NCBI GenBank assembly: GCA_964509335.1
Contig: CAZDXB010000016.1
Span: 10,979-74,978, forward strand
Length of the DNA: 64,000 nucleotides
Source: CAZDXB01 sp964509335
GTDB lineage: Bacteria; Bacteroidota; Ignavibacteria; Kapaibacteriales; UBA2268
Direction of reading: 5' to 3'
Every line of letters starts with the position of its first letter. The stretch's first letter is position 1. A model generated the notes under the pieces. It was not told where the DNA came from and ran no database searches. It worked only from the letters and a program-made list of their open reading frames with translations. A program made the translations under genes and the position numbers. Below, piece after piece: positions 27,765-37,300 of this stretch.

Positions 27765-28570
27765 GAAATATAGGGCTTATAATAAAATTCACTATACGGG
27801 AAGCTTTATCAAAAAAGCTGATTTTGATTTTGTTTTTAATGGCGACTTTGACTTTAATAGGTTTTATCATAGCGTTTCAATTCGAAGGCGTTGTCGAGAT
27901 TAATAAAAACGGAGCAAAATTCTCTTACGATACCCCATACGTCATTAGAATGATAGAGATGGGATTTATGAACGTTGCTTTTGGACTAGGATTATTTTTG
28001 GCGATATTCGCGACGGCTAATTTCATTCCCGATTTAGTGAAGAAAGGCAATATAGACGTATTTCTGTCCAAGCCTATATCGAGAGAACAACTCATTTTCG
28101 GCAAATATTTAGGAAGCGGGCTAATTGTCCTTATTTTTATAACTTATCTAATTGTCGGGTTGTGGTTAATCGTAGGTTTGCGATTCTCTTTTTGGGAAAC
28201 GGGTTTACTCTTCTCCATTTTTAGTATAACTTTCGCCTTTTTGGCGTTATACTCGCTGGTAACTTTTGTCGGCATTTTAACGGAGAGCCAAGTCCTACCG
28301 CTGATATTAACTTATTTGATTTTCATTGTCTTGAATCCGCTAGCCGCCGGCAGAGAAGCAATTCTAGGCAAAGTTGACAACGCCTTCTTAGCGGGATTTC
28401 TGGAAACGTTGCACTATATAATTCCCAATACAAGCGAAATGACGGCGGTTACTCGAAGCATAATTCTTAACAAAAACAGCTTCGAATTCGAGCCGTTCGT
28501 TATAACTTTTGTTTTTCTAGTTGTCTTTCTTCTAGCCAGTCTATTCGCTTTCAAAAGGAAAGATTTTTGA
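27761..28570 (+). CDS. ABC-2 type transporter permease
   Basis: The 269-aa polytopic protein has six hydrophobic segments and the ABC-2 feature of a cytoplasmic loop after TM2 (LSKPISREQLIFGKYLGSG). It shares the ATGA overlap with the ATPase gene, so both are translated together. Length and topology fit the small permeases partnering single ATPases (NosY/CcmB-like). Substrate unknown. The following genes are convergent and belong to a different, AT-rich unit. Confidence 0.85.
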   Translation: MRNIGLIIKFTIREALSKKLILILFLMATLTLIGFIIAFQFEGVVEINKNGAKFSYDTPYVIRMIEMGFMNVAFGLGLFLAIFATANFIPDLVKKGNIDVFLSKPISREQLIFGKYLGSGLIVLIFITYLIVGLWLIVGLRFSFWETGLLFSIFSITFAFLALYSLVTFVGILTESQVLPLILTYLIFIVLNPLAAGREAILGKVDNAFLAGFLETLHYIIPNTSEMTAVTRSIILNKNSFEFEPFVITFVFLVVFLLASLFAFKRKDF

Positions 28571-28587
28571 TTTTTGAGACGCTACTA

Positions 28588-29448
28588 TTATAAAGCGGAT
28601 TTGCTAGCGCTTTCAAAAATGTTTTCTTGTTGAGTTTTCTTTCTCTTTCTTTTGTTTTTTTCTTTTATGAACTCGAGACGGTAGTCGTCTTTGATTTCGC
28701 CGTTTGTTTTTAGTCTATCCAAAATCATCTGATAGTATTTATGATGGATTTCGCAAGAAAGAAAGTTTCTTTTCAAATTCTTTGTAAGAATGATTTCGGA
28801 GCCGCTTCCGCCGAAAAGTATAAATACATCGTCGCCTTCCAAGGTGCTTGATTTTATAAGAAGTTCAACTAGTTTTAAAGGAATTTGACAGGAATGAAAG
28901 GTTTTGTCTTTTGAAACGTTTTTCACAAGATCAAAGTAGAGCCAAGAATATGGCATTCGCCCTTTTTCGCCTTTTTTGATTCTTTCAATTATTCTTTTAT
29001 CTTCTGGATTCTTATATGGCTGAGCTATGTTATTTTTATAGAATCTATTGTGTTTCGATTTGGTAACGTGAAGTATAGACCTATGAGCGTTAGTTAGTTT
29101 TCTTTTACTATGACCTATATTAGAATTGTAAACCCATACATAATCGAAAACATCGTAAGCGTTTTCGTCTAGGTATTTAACCCTGAGGTATGCGTTCTGC
29201 TTAGGATAATTTAACAAAAATAAATTACCGTCTTTCTTTAGCGCTCTTAAACTTTGTTGAGATAATTGGATATACCAGTCTATATACTCGGCCCATTTTC
29301 TCTTGTAGCTCTTACCAGAATACTGAATCCCTACATTATAGTCAGGATCGCCATAAATCATATCAATTGAGTTATCAGGAATATCCTTTAACAGACTTAA
29401 CACATCTTTATTATAAACTTTATTCCTGTAACGGTCTATATAATTCAT
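28588..29448 (-). CDS. Beta-class DNA methyltransferase of a type II restriction-modification system
   Basis: The 286-aa protein has motif IV near the N-terminus as DPDYN (34-38; usual form DPPY) and motif I late in the sequence as FGGSGSE (212-218), the permuted order of beta-class N4-cytosine or N6-adenine methyltransferases. The C-terminus is Lys/Arg-rich (about 262-276). It would methylate the recognition site of the nuclease encoded just upstream; its gene overlaps the nuclease gene by four bases (ATGA). The sequence is visibly more AT-rich than its neighbours, which fits recent transfer. The target sequence cannot be predicted. Confidence 0.88.
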   Translation of the reverse strand: MNYIDRYRNKVYNKDVLSLLKDIPDNSIDMIYGDPDYNVGIQYSGKSYKRKWAEYIDWYIQLSQQSLRALKKDGNLFLLNYPKQNAYLRVKYLDENAYDVFDYVWVYNSNIGHSKRKLTNAHRSILHVTKSKHNRFYKNNIAQPYKNPEDKRIIERIKKGEKGRMPYSWLYFDLVKNVSKDKTFHSCQIPLKLVELLIKSSTLEGDDVFILFGGSGSEIILTKNLKRNFLSCEIHHKYYQMILDRLKTNGEIKDDYRLEFIKEKNKRKRKKTQQENIFESASKSAL

Positions 29449-30225
29449 CGCTTTATCAAATTATATTGAGCTGACTTAATTAATTTAATTGAATCCAATT
29501 GAATCGGATTGCTAAAAGTATAATTATATAACTTAAGTATCGAATTACCATCAATTTTCTTCCTTAACATATAACAGCAATTGATTTCTTTAATGCTTAG
29601 TTGTTCTTTTATTTTTAAGTTGTAATAATAAAGAAATGGGTGGAATACCTGATATATAGAAAAGTCCGGAGGAAAATTGTTTTTACCTTCGAAAACGGTA
29701 ACCTTTTGATTATATTCAGCCGTTAAATCTATTTCCATCTGTAGGCTGTTTGTTTTAATTTCTTCGTCGCCAATAAAATAATGAAGGTCCGTCTTTGTCC
29801 TCCTTGCATTATAAACTTTTGGATTCGCAACTATATCCTCATATAAAAAATCGTGAATTATTCTTTGGTTGAAACCTATCGATAAAATATTGCTTTCGCT
29901 TGTATCGTACTCGTTCAAAATACTTTTTCTATACTTCCAGTCTTGTATATCTTTTCCGTTTATTTTTTTCAAATTCGTGATATCCCTTCGATATCCCTTT
30001 AATAAACTTATGTTTACCGCCTTTACCGAGGTGGACGATAAACGCGTCGTCTTTCTTCATTACGTCCGGTAAAATATTTGTATTGTCGATTTTAGTTACG
30101 TCGAAAGGATTACCAAAGTTATGTTTTTTGCAAAACTCTTTTACGTCTTCGTTGTCGAACGTAAACTTCCGTTGCTTTTTACAATTTAAGTATAGGTCCT
30201 TTAAAACGTTTTGCTTTTTTGACAT
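29445..30225 (-). pseudogene. Type II restriction endonuclease gene, split by a single-base frameshift
   Basis: Two overlapping frames make one likely gene. Part A (30225 to 29929, ATG start) encodes 98 aa beginning MSKKQNVLKDLYLN; its reading stays sensible up to GYHEFEK and then becomes Lys/Arg-rich nonsense. Part B (29972 to 29445) continues with INGKDIQDWKYRKS to the end. Removing one A from the run of seven at 29963-29969 joins them into about 259 aa. Part B contains a PD-(D/E)xK-like core with Glu80, Asp82 and E95-G-K97 (QMEIDLTAEYNQKVTVFEGK), fitting a restriction endonuclease. The gene is coupled to the methyltransferase gene by a four-base overlap. A sequencing error in the homopolymer is possible. 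Confidence 0.75.
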
Positions 30226-30501
30226 CTTTTTTGCGCTAATCTTATTTGATAATCTATTTACTTTACTAAAGTAAAATTTATAAAAAATATGAGAAACCAA
30301 AAAATAATATTTTAAGAAAAAAGAATCTATCAAAACTATTTCCGCTTATTATGAATATTTATTCATTTTATGACTTTTCAGTTTTACGTTTTCTGATTTT
30401 CAAGCCTATCTATGAATAAATTTTGGTAATTTTCGCATTGCTACTTACAAAATCTTTCCTGATTTTTGCGTTCGGATGTTATACAAACTTTTTTGAACGA
30501 G

Positions 30502-31233
30502 ATGAAGCGAAAAGATATAGTTTTTATAGTTTGCGTCATACTGTGTTTTCTGCCGTTCGCGGTTTTCCCCGACTTAATGGACGCTTACAAGTCTTTCAAC
30601 GCCGAACGTCCTTTTATTATGGCGGCTCTGAAGTTTGCAATTCTCGCTACTTTGGGCGAAGTAATCGGCTTGCGCGTAAAAACCGGCAAATACTCGGAGA
30701 AGGGTTTCGGCGTATTGCCGCGAGCTATGGTGTGGGCGTTTCTCGGCGTCTTTATTAAAATAGCGTTCGTCGTTTTCGGAACCGGCGCTCCGCAACTTGT
30801 CGCTAAGCTAGGCGTTGCGTTTCCCGCAGAATACGCCGCTAATCCAGCGTCTATTATCGCTAACAGTATATTCGAGACGCGCTCCGGCGTCCACGTCCTT
30901 TGCGCTTTCGCCGTCAGCGCGACAATGAACGTATTTTTTGCTCCGATTTTTATGACTTTCCACAAAATGACGGACACTCATATAACCGAAACAGGCGGAA
31001 CTATCGGCGGATTCTTCAAGAACAAAATCGAATTCGGTCGTATCTTGAGAAAAATCGATTGGAACGTGCAATGGGGATTTGTTTTCTTAAAGACAATCCC
31101 AATTTTTTGGATTCCCGCTCACACTATAACTTTTATGATGCCGCCAGAGCATAGAATATTAATAGCCGCCGCTCTCGGCGTAGTTCTCGGAGTATTTTTA
31201 GCAATTTCCGCCGTAAAACAGAGAAAGAATTAA
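30502..31233 (+). CDS. Polytopic membrane protein, Mpv17/PMP22-like
   Basis: With ATG 30502, which has a GAACGAG purine stretch before it, the product is 243 aa with about six membrane segments. The end (RKIDWNVQWGFVFLKTIPIFWIPAHTITFMMPPEHRIL, about 38 residues) recalls the W-(N/D)-(V/F)-Q and W-x-P-A/x-x-x-x-x-F blocks seen in the Mpv17/PMP22 family, members of which occur in bacteria of this group. I hold this as a moderate match. In mitochondria the family forms channels; the bacterial function is unknown. Its 3' end overlaps the convergent DUF89 gene by four bases. Confidence 0.6.
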   Translation: MKRKDIVFIVCVILCFLPFAVFPDLMDAYKSFNAERPFIMAALKFAILATLGEVIGLRVKTGKYSEKGFGVLPRAMVWAFLGVFIKIAFVVFGTGAPQLVAKLGVAFPAEYAANPASIIANSIFETRSGVHVLCAFAVSATMNVFFAPIFMTFHKMTDTHITETGGTIGGFFKNKIEFGRILRKIDWNVQWGFVFLKTIPIFWIPAHTITFMMPPEHRILIAAALGVVLGVFLAISAVKQRKN

Positions 31234-32093
31234 TAACTCTTCGTTCTCGCGACTATTAACGAGCCTTTAGAAACGCCGAATTTGCGAGCGACGGGCGCGC
31301 ATTTCGCCGTTAATAGAAAGTATATGTTCTTGTTTTCTTCGTCTAGGCTTTCGAGATTGCCTTGTCCTTTGGATATAACTAAATCGGCTTTGTTATAAAA
31401 GGTTAGGAATTCTCGAGAGCATTTGTTCAAAATAGTCCCCGGAGCGTCGTAACCGTTGTCTATTACTTCGGCGTATTCGTCCATTTTTACGACCTCGGCG
31501 TCGAATTTCGTTATGTCGTTTATAATCGGACCGCCTCTTACGACGAAGTGTATCTTCTTTTCTCGATAAAGCTCATTGATTGTCTGGATAAACAGTTTAT
31601 CGAACACGATTTCGCCGCTGTTGTCGCCAAGATATAACAGATTCCGGGCGTTTTCGATATCTTTTCTCAACTCCTTCGACTCGTCCACGGTTATGTCGGC
31701 TTCTTTGATTTTCTCAAAAAGCTCGTCTAAATCTACGTTTTTCAAAGCGCCGAAGTCAATAATATTGCCAGCTAAAGACAGCTTCAAAGCGGCGTAAAAA
31801 GGGTCGTCGGACGAGGCTACTAGCGATTCGAATTCCTCGTATTTTCCCATTAACAACGAGTTATAATACGCTTTGCGTTCTTTAAAAGGGTCGGGATTGT
31901 TCAAAAGCTTCTTAACGCCGTTATGTAGCTCTCTGCCCAGCTCCGGCGGCGTAATTCTGAAATCTATTTCCGATAGCTTCTTAAGATAGCTCTTTAGAAA
32001 TCTTTCTTTATCCTCGCCGTTGACTTCGTAAAGATTCAACTGATTTACCAGATTGTCTATCGAGCAAGAAAAACAGTCGTATTCCAGTTTCAT
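31230..32093 (-). CDS. DUF89 / ARMT1-like metal-dependent phosphatase
   Basis: Starting at ATG 32093 the protein has 287 aa; upstream codons to 32126 are unlikely. It shows the N-terminal CFSC cysteine pair seen in bacterial and archaeal DUF89 members, the DNSGEIVFDK motif that positions the catalytic Asp-Asn and metal, RGGPIINDITKFDA, and KGQGNLESL. Members of this damage-control phosphatase family dephosphorylate sugar phosphates or other harmful phosphometabolites. The gene stands alone on the minus strand and overlaps the membrane-protein gene's end by four bases. Family firm, substrate unknown. Confidence 0.85.
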   Translation of the reverse strand: MKLEYDCFSCSIDNLVNQLNLYEVNGEDKERFLKSYLKKLSEIDFRITPPELGRELHNGVKKLLNNPDPFKERKAYYNSLLMGKYEEFESLVASSDDPFYAALKLSLAGNIIDFGALKNVDLDELFEKIKEADITVDESKELRKDIENARNLLYLGDNSGEIVFDKLFIQTINELYREKKIHFVVRGGPIINDITKFDAEVVKMDEYAEVIDNGYDAPGTILNKCSREFLTFYNKADLVISKGQGNLESLDEENKNIYFLLTAKCAPVARKFGVSKGSLIVARTKSY

Positions 32094-32268
32094 AATATCT
32101 TCTGATTTAATTCTCAAAAAAATCAAATTAGAAATTTATAAGCGAATAGCAATAAATAAAAAACATTTTGATTTCAGTTATTAAAATAAATTCTCAAATC
32201 TCATACATTTTCCTTATTTTTCACTAGATTTGTAGAAAGTTTGTTTAAAGGATAATTTTGGAATTGCT

Positions 32269-34296
32269 ATGGAGTACAGACAAATCATCTTTCCAATAAT
32301 CTTCATCGTTTCAGTCGTAATCTTAACTATCAATCTGAAGAAGATATTCTCTTATCTGAAAGTCGCTCGAGACGAAAAACGCTCGGACAATATAGGAAGC
32401 AGAATAGCCCATATGTTCAAAGTGGCGATTGGGCAGACGAAAATCTTCAGAGACAAAACCGCCGGACCTTTACACGCCGCGATATTTTGGGGCTTTTTAA
32501 TTCTTCTTTTTTGCGCGTCAGAATCGGTTATTCAAGGTTTCTATCCGTCGTTTAACTGGAGCTTTTTAGGTCCTTTCTACTGGCTCATTACTCTTTTTAC
32601 CGACATTTTCAACGTTTTAATAATAGTCGCAATAATAGCTTCGTTGCTTAGACGCTACGTATTCAAAGTAAAGCGGCTTCAAGGCGACAAAAGCGAAAAA
32701 ATCGACGCGTTAATAGTTTTGGGAATGATATTTATAATAGTCGGCTCTCTAATGTTGGAGAAAGCGGCGCATATAGCTTCCAAACCGGTTCCCGAATGGG
32801 CGTTCTGCCCGATTTCGACTTGGCTTAGCTCGATTTTTACCGCCGGCTCCGCGCCGATAGCTTACGAAATTACTTGGTGGATACACATTCTCGGCATACT
32901 CTTTTTCGCTAACTATCTCCCCTTCTCCAAACACTTGCACGTTTATACCTCGATACAAAACGTATTTTTCTCGCCGAAAGATATACCAAACAGTATCGAG
33001 AAAATGGATTTTGAGGACGAAACGCTCGAGAAGTTTGGAGTAGTTGACATAGATGATTTGAGCTGGAAAAATCTGTTCGATTCGTATTCTTGCACACATT
33101 GCGGACGATGCGCGGACTCATGTCCGGCTAATATAACGGGCAAAGAGCTTAGCCCGAGAGAGATAATAGTGCAAATTCGCGAAAGAACTATTGACGCCGC
33201 TCCGATTATGTTAAAAATGAAGCAAGGCAACGGCGAAAACGAATACAAGCCAAGCGAAGACGAGCAAAAGATATTGGAAAAGAAATTCGTCGGCGACTAC
33301 GAGAGCGTTAACGCTCTTTGGCAATGCACAACTTGCGGCGCTTGTATGCAGGAATGCCCGCTAACTATCGAGCACGTTCCGACTATTATAGGTATGCGGC
33401 GGAATTTAGTTATGATGGAAGCCGACTTCCCCGCCGAATTGCAACCGGCGTTTAACGACCTTGAGAATAACTTCTCTCCTTGGGCTTTTCCGCCGACCGA
33501 AAGAGCAGATTGGGCTGAGGGAATGAATATCAAAACCTGCGCCGAAAATCCTGATTTCGACGTTCTCTTTTGGGTCGGATGCGCCGGCAGCTTCGACGAT
33601 AGAGCCAAAAAAGTATCGCGCGCCTTCGCCAAACTGATGCAAATAGCAGGCGTAAACTTCGCTATTTTAGGCGAAGAAGAAAAATGCAACGGCGACCCCG
33701 CCCGTAGAGCCGGGAATGAATACCTTGCGGATATGCTGGTAAATATGAACGTAGAAACGTTGAATAATTATAACGTCAAGAAAATAGTAACTTTCTGTCC
33801 GCACTGTTTCAATACATTCAAGAATGAATATCCAGATTTCGGCGGTAATTACGAAGTGGTTCATCACTCGCAGTTTCTTGCCGAACTAATCAAGAACGGA
33901 AAGCTAAAATTCAAACAAAACGGCAAAGAGCCGCTGAACTTAGCTTTTCACGACTCTTGCTATCTCGGTCGCTACAATCAAATTTATAAAGAACCTCGAG
34001 AAGTACTAAAGTCTATTCCCGGAAGCGACTTAAGAGAGCCGAAAAGAAACAAAGACAAAGGATTCTGTTGCGGAGCGGGCGGCGCGAGAATGTTTATGGA
34101 AGAAACCGAGGGCAAACCCGTAAACAACGAAAGAACTGAAGAATTAATAGAAACCGGAGCGGACAAATTAGCCGTCAATTGTCCGTTTTGCCTGACTATG
34201 ATGACCGACGGCTTAAAAGCTTTCGACAAAGAGGAAGAAATCAAAACAATGGACATAGCCGAAATCCTTCTTGAGCGAGTAGAAGGCGGAGAGTAA
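32269..34296 (+). CDS. Membrane-bound Fe-S oxidoreductase, HdrD-like (candidate ETF:menaquinone oxidoreductase)
   Basis: The 675-aa protein has an N-terminal NarI-like region of about five helices (residues 5-230), where conserved His residues (GPLHAAIFWG, WIHILGILFF, HLHVYTS) may bind haem b. Two 4Fe-4S clusters follow: CTHCGRCADSCPAN from Cys275 and CTTCGACMQECPLTIEHVPT from Cys353. Two CCG domains close the protein (C...FCPHCFNTFKNEYP, then HDSCYLGRYN...GFCCGAGGARMF...NCPFCLTM). This layout and length match the HdrD-like membrane proteins proposed to pass electrons from electron-transfer flavoprotein to menaquinone. No ETF genes are in the window, but fatty-acid enzymes lie 5 kb away. Confidence 0.85.
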   Translation: MEYRQIIFPIIFIVSVVILTINLKKIFSYLKVARDEKRSDNIGSRIAHMFKVAIGQTKIFRDKTAGPLHAAIFWGFLILLFCASESVIQGFYPSFNWSFLGPFYWLITLFTDIFNVLIIVAIIASLLRRYVFKVKRLQGDKSEKIDALIVLGMIFIIVGSLMLEKAAHIASKPVPEWAFCPISTWLSSIFTAGSAPIAYEITWWIHILGILFFANYLPFSKHLHVYTSIQNVFFSPKDIPNSIEKMDFEDETLEKFGVVDIDDLSWKNLFDSYSCTHCGRCADSCPANITGKELSPREIIVQIRERTIDAAPIMLKMKQGNGENEYKPSEDEQKILEKKFVGDYESVNALWQCTTCGACMQECPLTIEHVPTIIGMRRNLVMMEADFPAELQPAFNDLENNFSPWAFPPTERADWAEGMNIKTCAENPDFDVLFWVGCAGSFDDRAKKVSRAFAKLMQIAGVNFAILGEEEKCNGDPARRAGNEYLADMLVNMNVETLNNYNVKKIVTFCPHCFNTFKNEYPDFGGNYEVVHHSQFLAELIKNGKLKFKQNGKEPLNLAFHDSCYLGRYNQIYKEPREVLKSIPGSDLREPKRNKDKGFCCGAGGARMFMEETEGKPVNNERTEELIETGADKLAVNCPFCLTMMTDGLKAFDKEEEIKTMDIAEILLERVEGGE

Positions 34297-34316
34297 ACGC
34301 TATTGTCCTCTAAATA

Positions 34317-37300
34317 TTAACGGGTTATACTTCTCAAACGCGAACTTGCGCCTTTGACTTTAAAGCGGTAAGGGCTGTAAGAAGCGTTGTTGTATCTCGT
34401 ATATATTCTAATGTAATACCTACTGTTCGGAACGTTGTTCAGTATTATCGTTTCGTTCGTCAGTTGTTGATTGAAAGAGCGCCTAAGCAATCGGGAGCCG
34501 GTGTAATTATATAAGTCCAACTCATAGTTTTCCGGTAAATTATACAGCTCGATTTTAATATTATTCTCGCCTGCGGCGCAATTCGGCTCGAAATAAAACC
34601 AGTCTTCGTCGCTCGTATCGCTTAAAACGCCGGAATAGACCGTTCCATCTGTCTTTACGTATTGCCAATATTCCAAAGAATCGGCGGTATTGTTCGGCTC
34701 GTATTTGTCGCAAATCTTGGAATTAGGGTTATCGTTTGCGGAATCGGTCAAATAATTAACTTGCGAGGTCGAAGCCGCCGCTCCCGAACCGTTGTATTCA
34801 AATACTTGGAAAATATATCTTCTGCCCCGGGTAAGCCCGTTAACAACAACCGAGTTCGTTTCGTCGCTTCCTTTATAAACGATAAAGCCGCTGCCTATTG
34901 ATTCGGTAGTTCCTAATTGCACAGTCGCTCCGGCAACCGAAGGCGTCTCGCTGTATTCTGCGGTAGCGTCGGACGGCTTTTCGCTTTGGGTCATCGTCGT
35001 CGAGCATACTGCTATTCTGCCGTCGCCGTCGCCGTTCTTCCAAGACAAAGCTATCGAATTGTCGTCGGCGTAATAGCCGCCGCCAGAAGGACCGCTAACG
35101 AAAGTAATATCTGACGCTTGAATTTTTGGTTCTGCGAAGAGCGTTTTTCGCGACGCGGTTGTGGAAGACGAAGTCAGATAATTCTCGTAGCCGCCGGCGT
35201 CGTTGTATTCATACGCGGCGAAATAATAAGTATTGTCGCCCGCGTCTGACGAGGGGGATAGATTCTTGACGGTAACCGACGAACTCGAACCGGCGTAAAC
35301 GACGAAACCGTCGGCGATTTGGTCGCCTTCGCCGAAATTAGCGGAGGTTTGGTATTCTTCGCCGTCCGTCGGCGCGGTCGAAACGGGCGAGTTCAATCTT
35401 GCAATTATTAATCGCTTGCTTCCGGCGCCGTTCGTCCAGCTTAATTTCATACTTGTATCTTGCGGCGAGCTTACGCTTAAAGAGCTAACTTGCGTTGTCG
35501 GCTCGGTAGAAAGAGTAGTTGTGTCGGCGAGCGTTATCATATCGCCGTCGTCTCCGTAAAGCTTGTATCTAATGCCGCCCCCAGCGCCGTTATAATTATA
35601 AACGGAGAAATAATATCGCTTCGCCGCTGTCAAGCCCGTTACGGTCGCTCTGGTTCCGCTTCCCTTGTAAACGACGTAGCTTCCCGTTCCGGTCGAGCCG
35701 GACGGATTGGAAAACGTCGAGGACGCCGTATAGGAAGTCCCCCTCGTCGGCGCGTCCGGTTCGCCGCCCTGTTTGGCTATTAGTATATGGTTAGCGGGCG
35801 TCCCCGCCGACCAAGACAAAGTCGCGCTGGTTTGCGTTACTTGCGTAAAAGTCAAAGAACTCGGCGCCGTCGTTGGTTCTTGCGCGTATAATGTTATTCC
35901 CGTGTAAGTAGCGGATGTCAAACTCGCCGTCGAAGCGGTTATAGCTATGCCCGTCGCCCCGTCGGGATTTGTTAGCGTAACCGAATTAGCCGAAACGAAG
36001 GAATTATATTGACTTATTGTCGCGCTGTTGTTCGTTACCGTCGCCGAGCCGGCGGAAATAGTAAAAGTAACGTCGGTATCCGAAGTAACGCCCTGTGGAG
36101 AGCCGCTCGCGTCCTGCGCTTCCACAACTATCGATAAAGGAAAGCCCGATATAAATTCATTGTCCGAAAAACCCGATACGGGCGTAGTCATCTCGACGCT
36201 TTCAATTGAGAGTTTCGTCGGTATCGTCGAACTGCTAACGGTCATTAATTCGCCGCTAAGCGTGGAACTAAAAGGCGCGACGCTTGCCGGCGAAGTTACG
36301 GTTACCCAGCCTTCATCGAATATTTTCGCTTGTATGTTAGAATATGTCTGCGCGCTTGGCGACACTTTGCAAGTAAACAAATAATCTTGAGCTTCCGTGA
36401 AGGTGTTGGAAAAACCGGAGAAAGTAACGGTTCCGCTCGAAGCCGTTAACGTTGAGCTTGAACCTAAAGATACGTCGGCGCCGTCGTAATAGCCGTTTTT
36501 GTTTTTGTCGTTCCAAAGCCTGAAATCCGTGAAGTGAGTATAGCTCGAGCTTGTCAAATAAATATCTACGGCGGTGAAAGTTGTAGTAGGCGCGCTCGCG
36601 GGCGGCGTTAAAGCGAAAGAAAAAACGGGCTGACGCGTCAAGGTAGCGGAAGTCGTTAAGTTCCCGCCGAAAGTGTTTGACTCGCTTGCGGTTACTTGGA
36701 AATCCGTGAAAGAATAACTCGAGCCGCTTAACGTGAAGGTATTCGTCTCGGCGCTGGATAAATATAAGTCGGAATCCGAAAACGTGAGACTTACGGGCGA
36801 GGACGACGACGAAACCGTCGAGGAGACGTCCGCTAAAACGAAAAAGTAATTATCGCCCGCGCTTAAATTCGATGGACTGATAGACTCAATCGAAAGAACG
36901 CCCCCGCTATAGCTAACCGACGACGAAGCGGAAGACAAACCCGCTGTCGTTAAATCCCTGTCGCTGTCGTATTTGAATTCGTAATTTTCAAATTGCTCTG
37001 AATATGTCGCCGAACTTACGCTGATTTTCAAGCTGTCGATATTATTAATCGACGTCGGAGTATTTATTCCGAAGCCAAATATTATTCGGTCGCTTTTGCC
37101 GGCTACCAAAGGAGATTCGGCGGCTTCGTTCAAACTGTCAATTCCCGACGCGGGCAAACTCTGAACTGTAGCTCTTATCGGCGCTAAAGTTAGATATATC
37201 GGCGAGCCTAAACCGTTCAAGCCGGTAGCCGTCATAGAGCTTGTCGAGACGCCTTCGTTATAGGTGAACGTCGAGCTTAATCGCGTCCAAGAAGTAGAGT

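Noticed and set aside
32225..32232. TAGATTTG, matching the Bacteroidota -7 box TAnnTTTG, before the Fe-S oxidoreductase gene
   Set aside because: No TTG box stands at the proper distance upstream; a match to eight bases in AT-rich DNA is weak.
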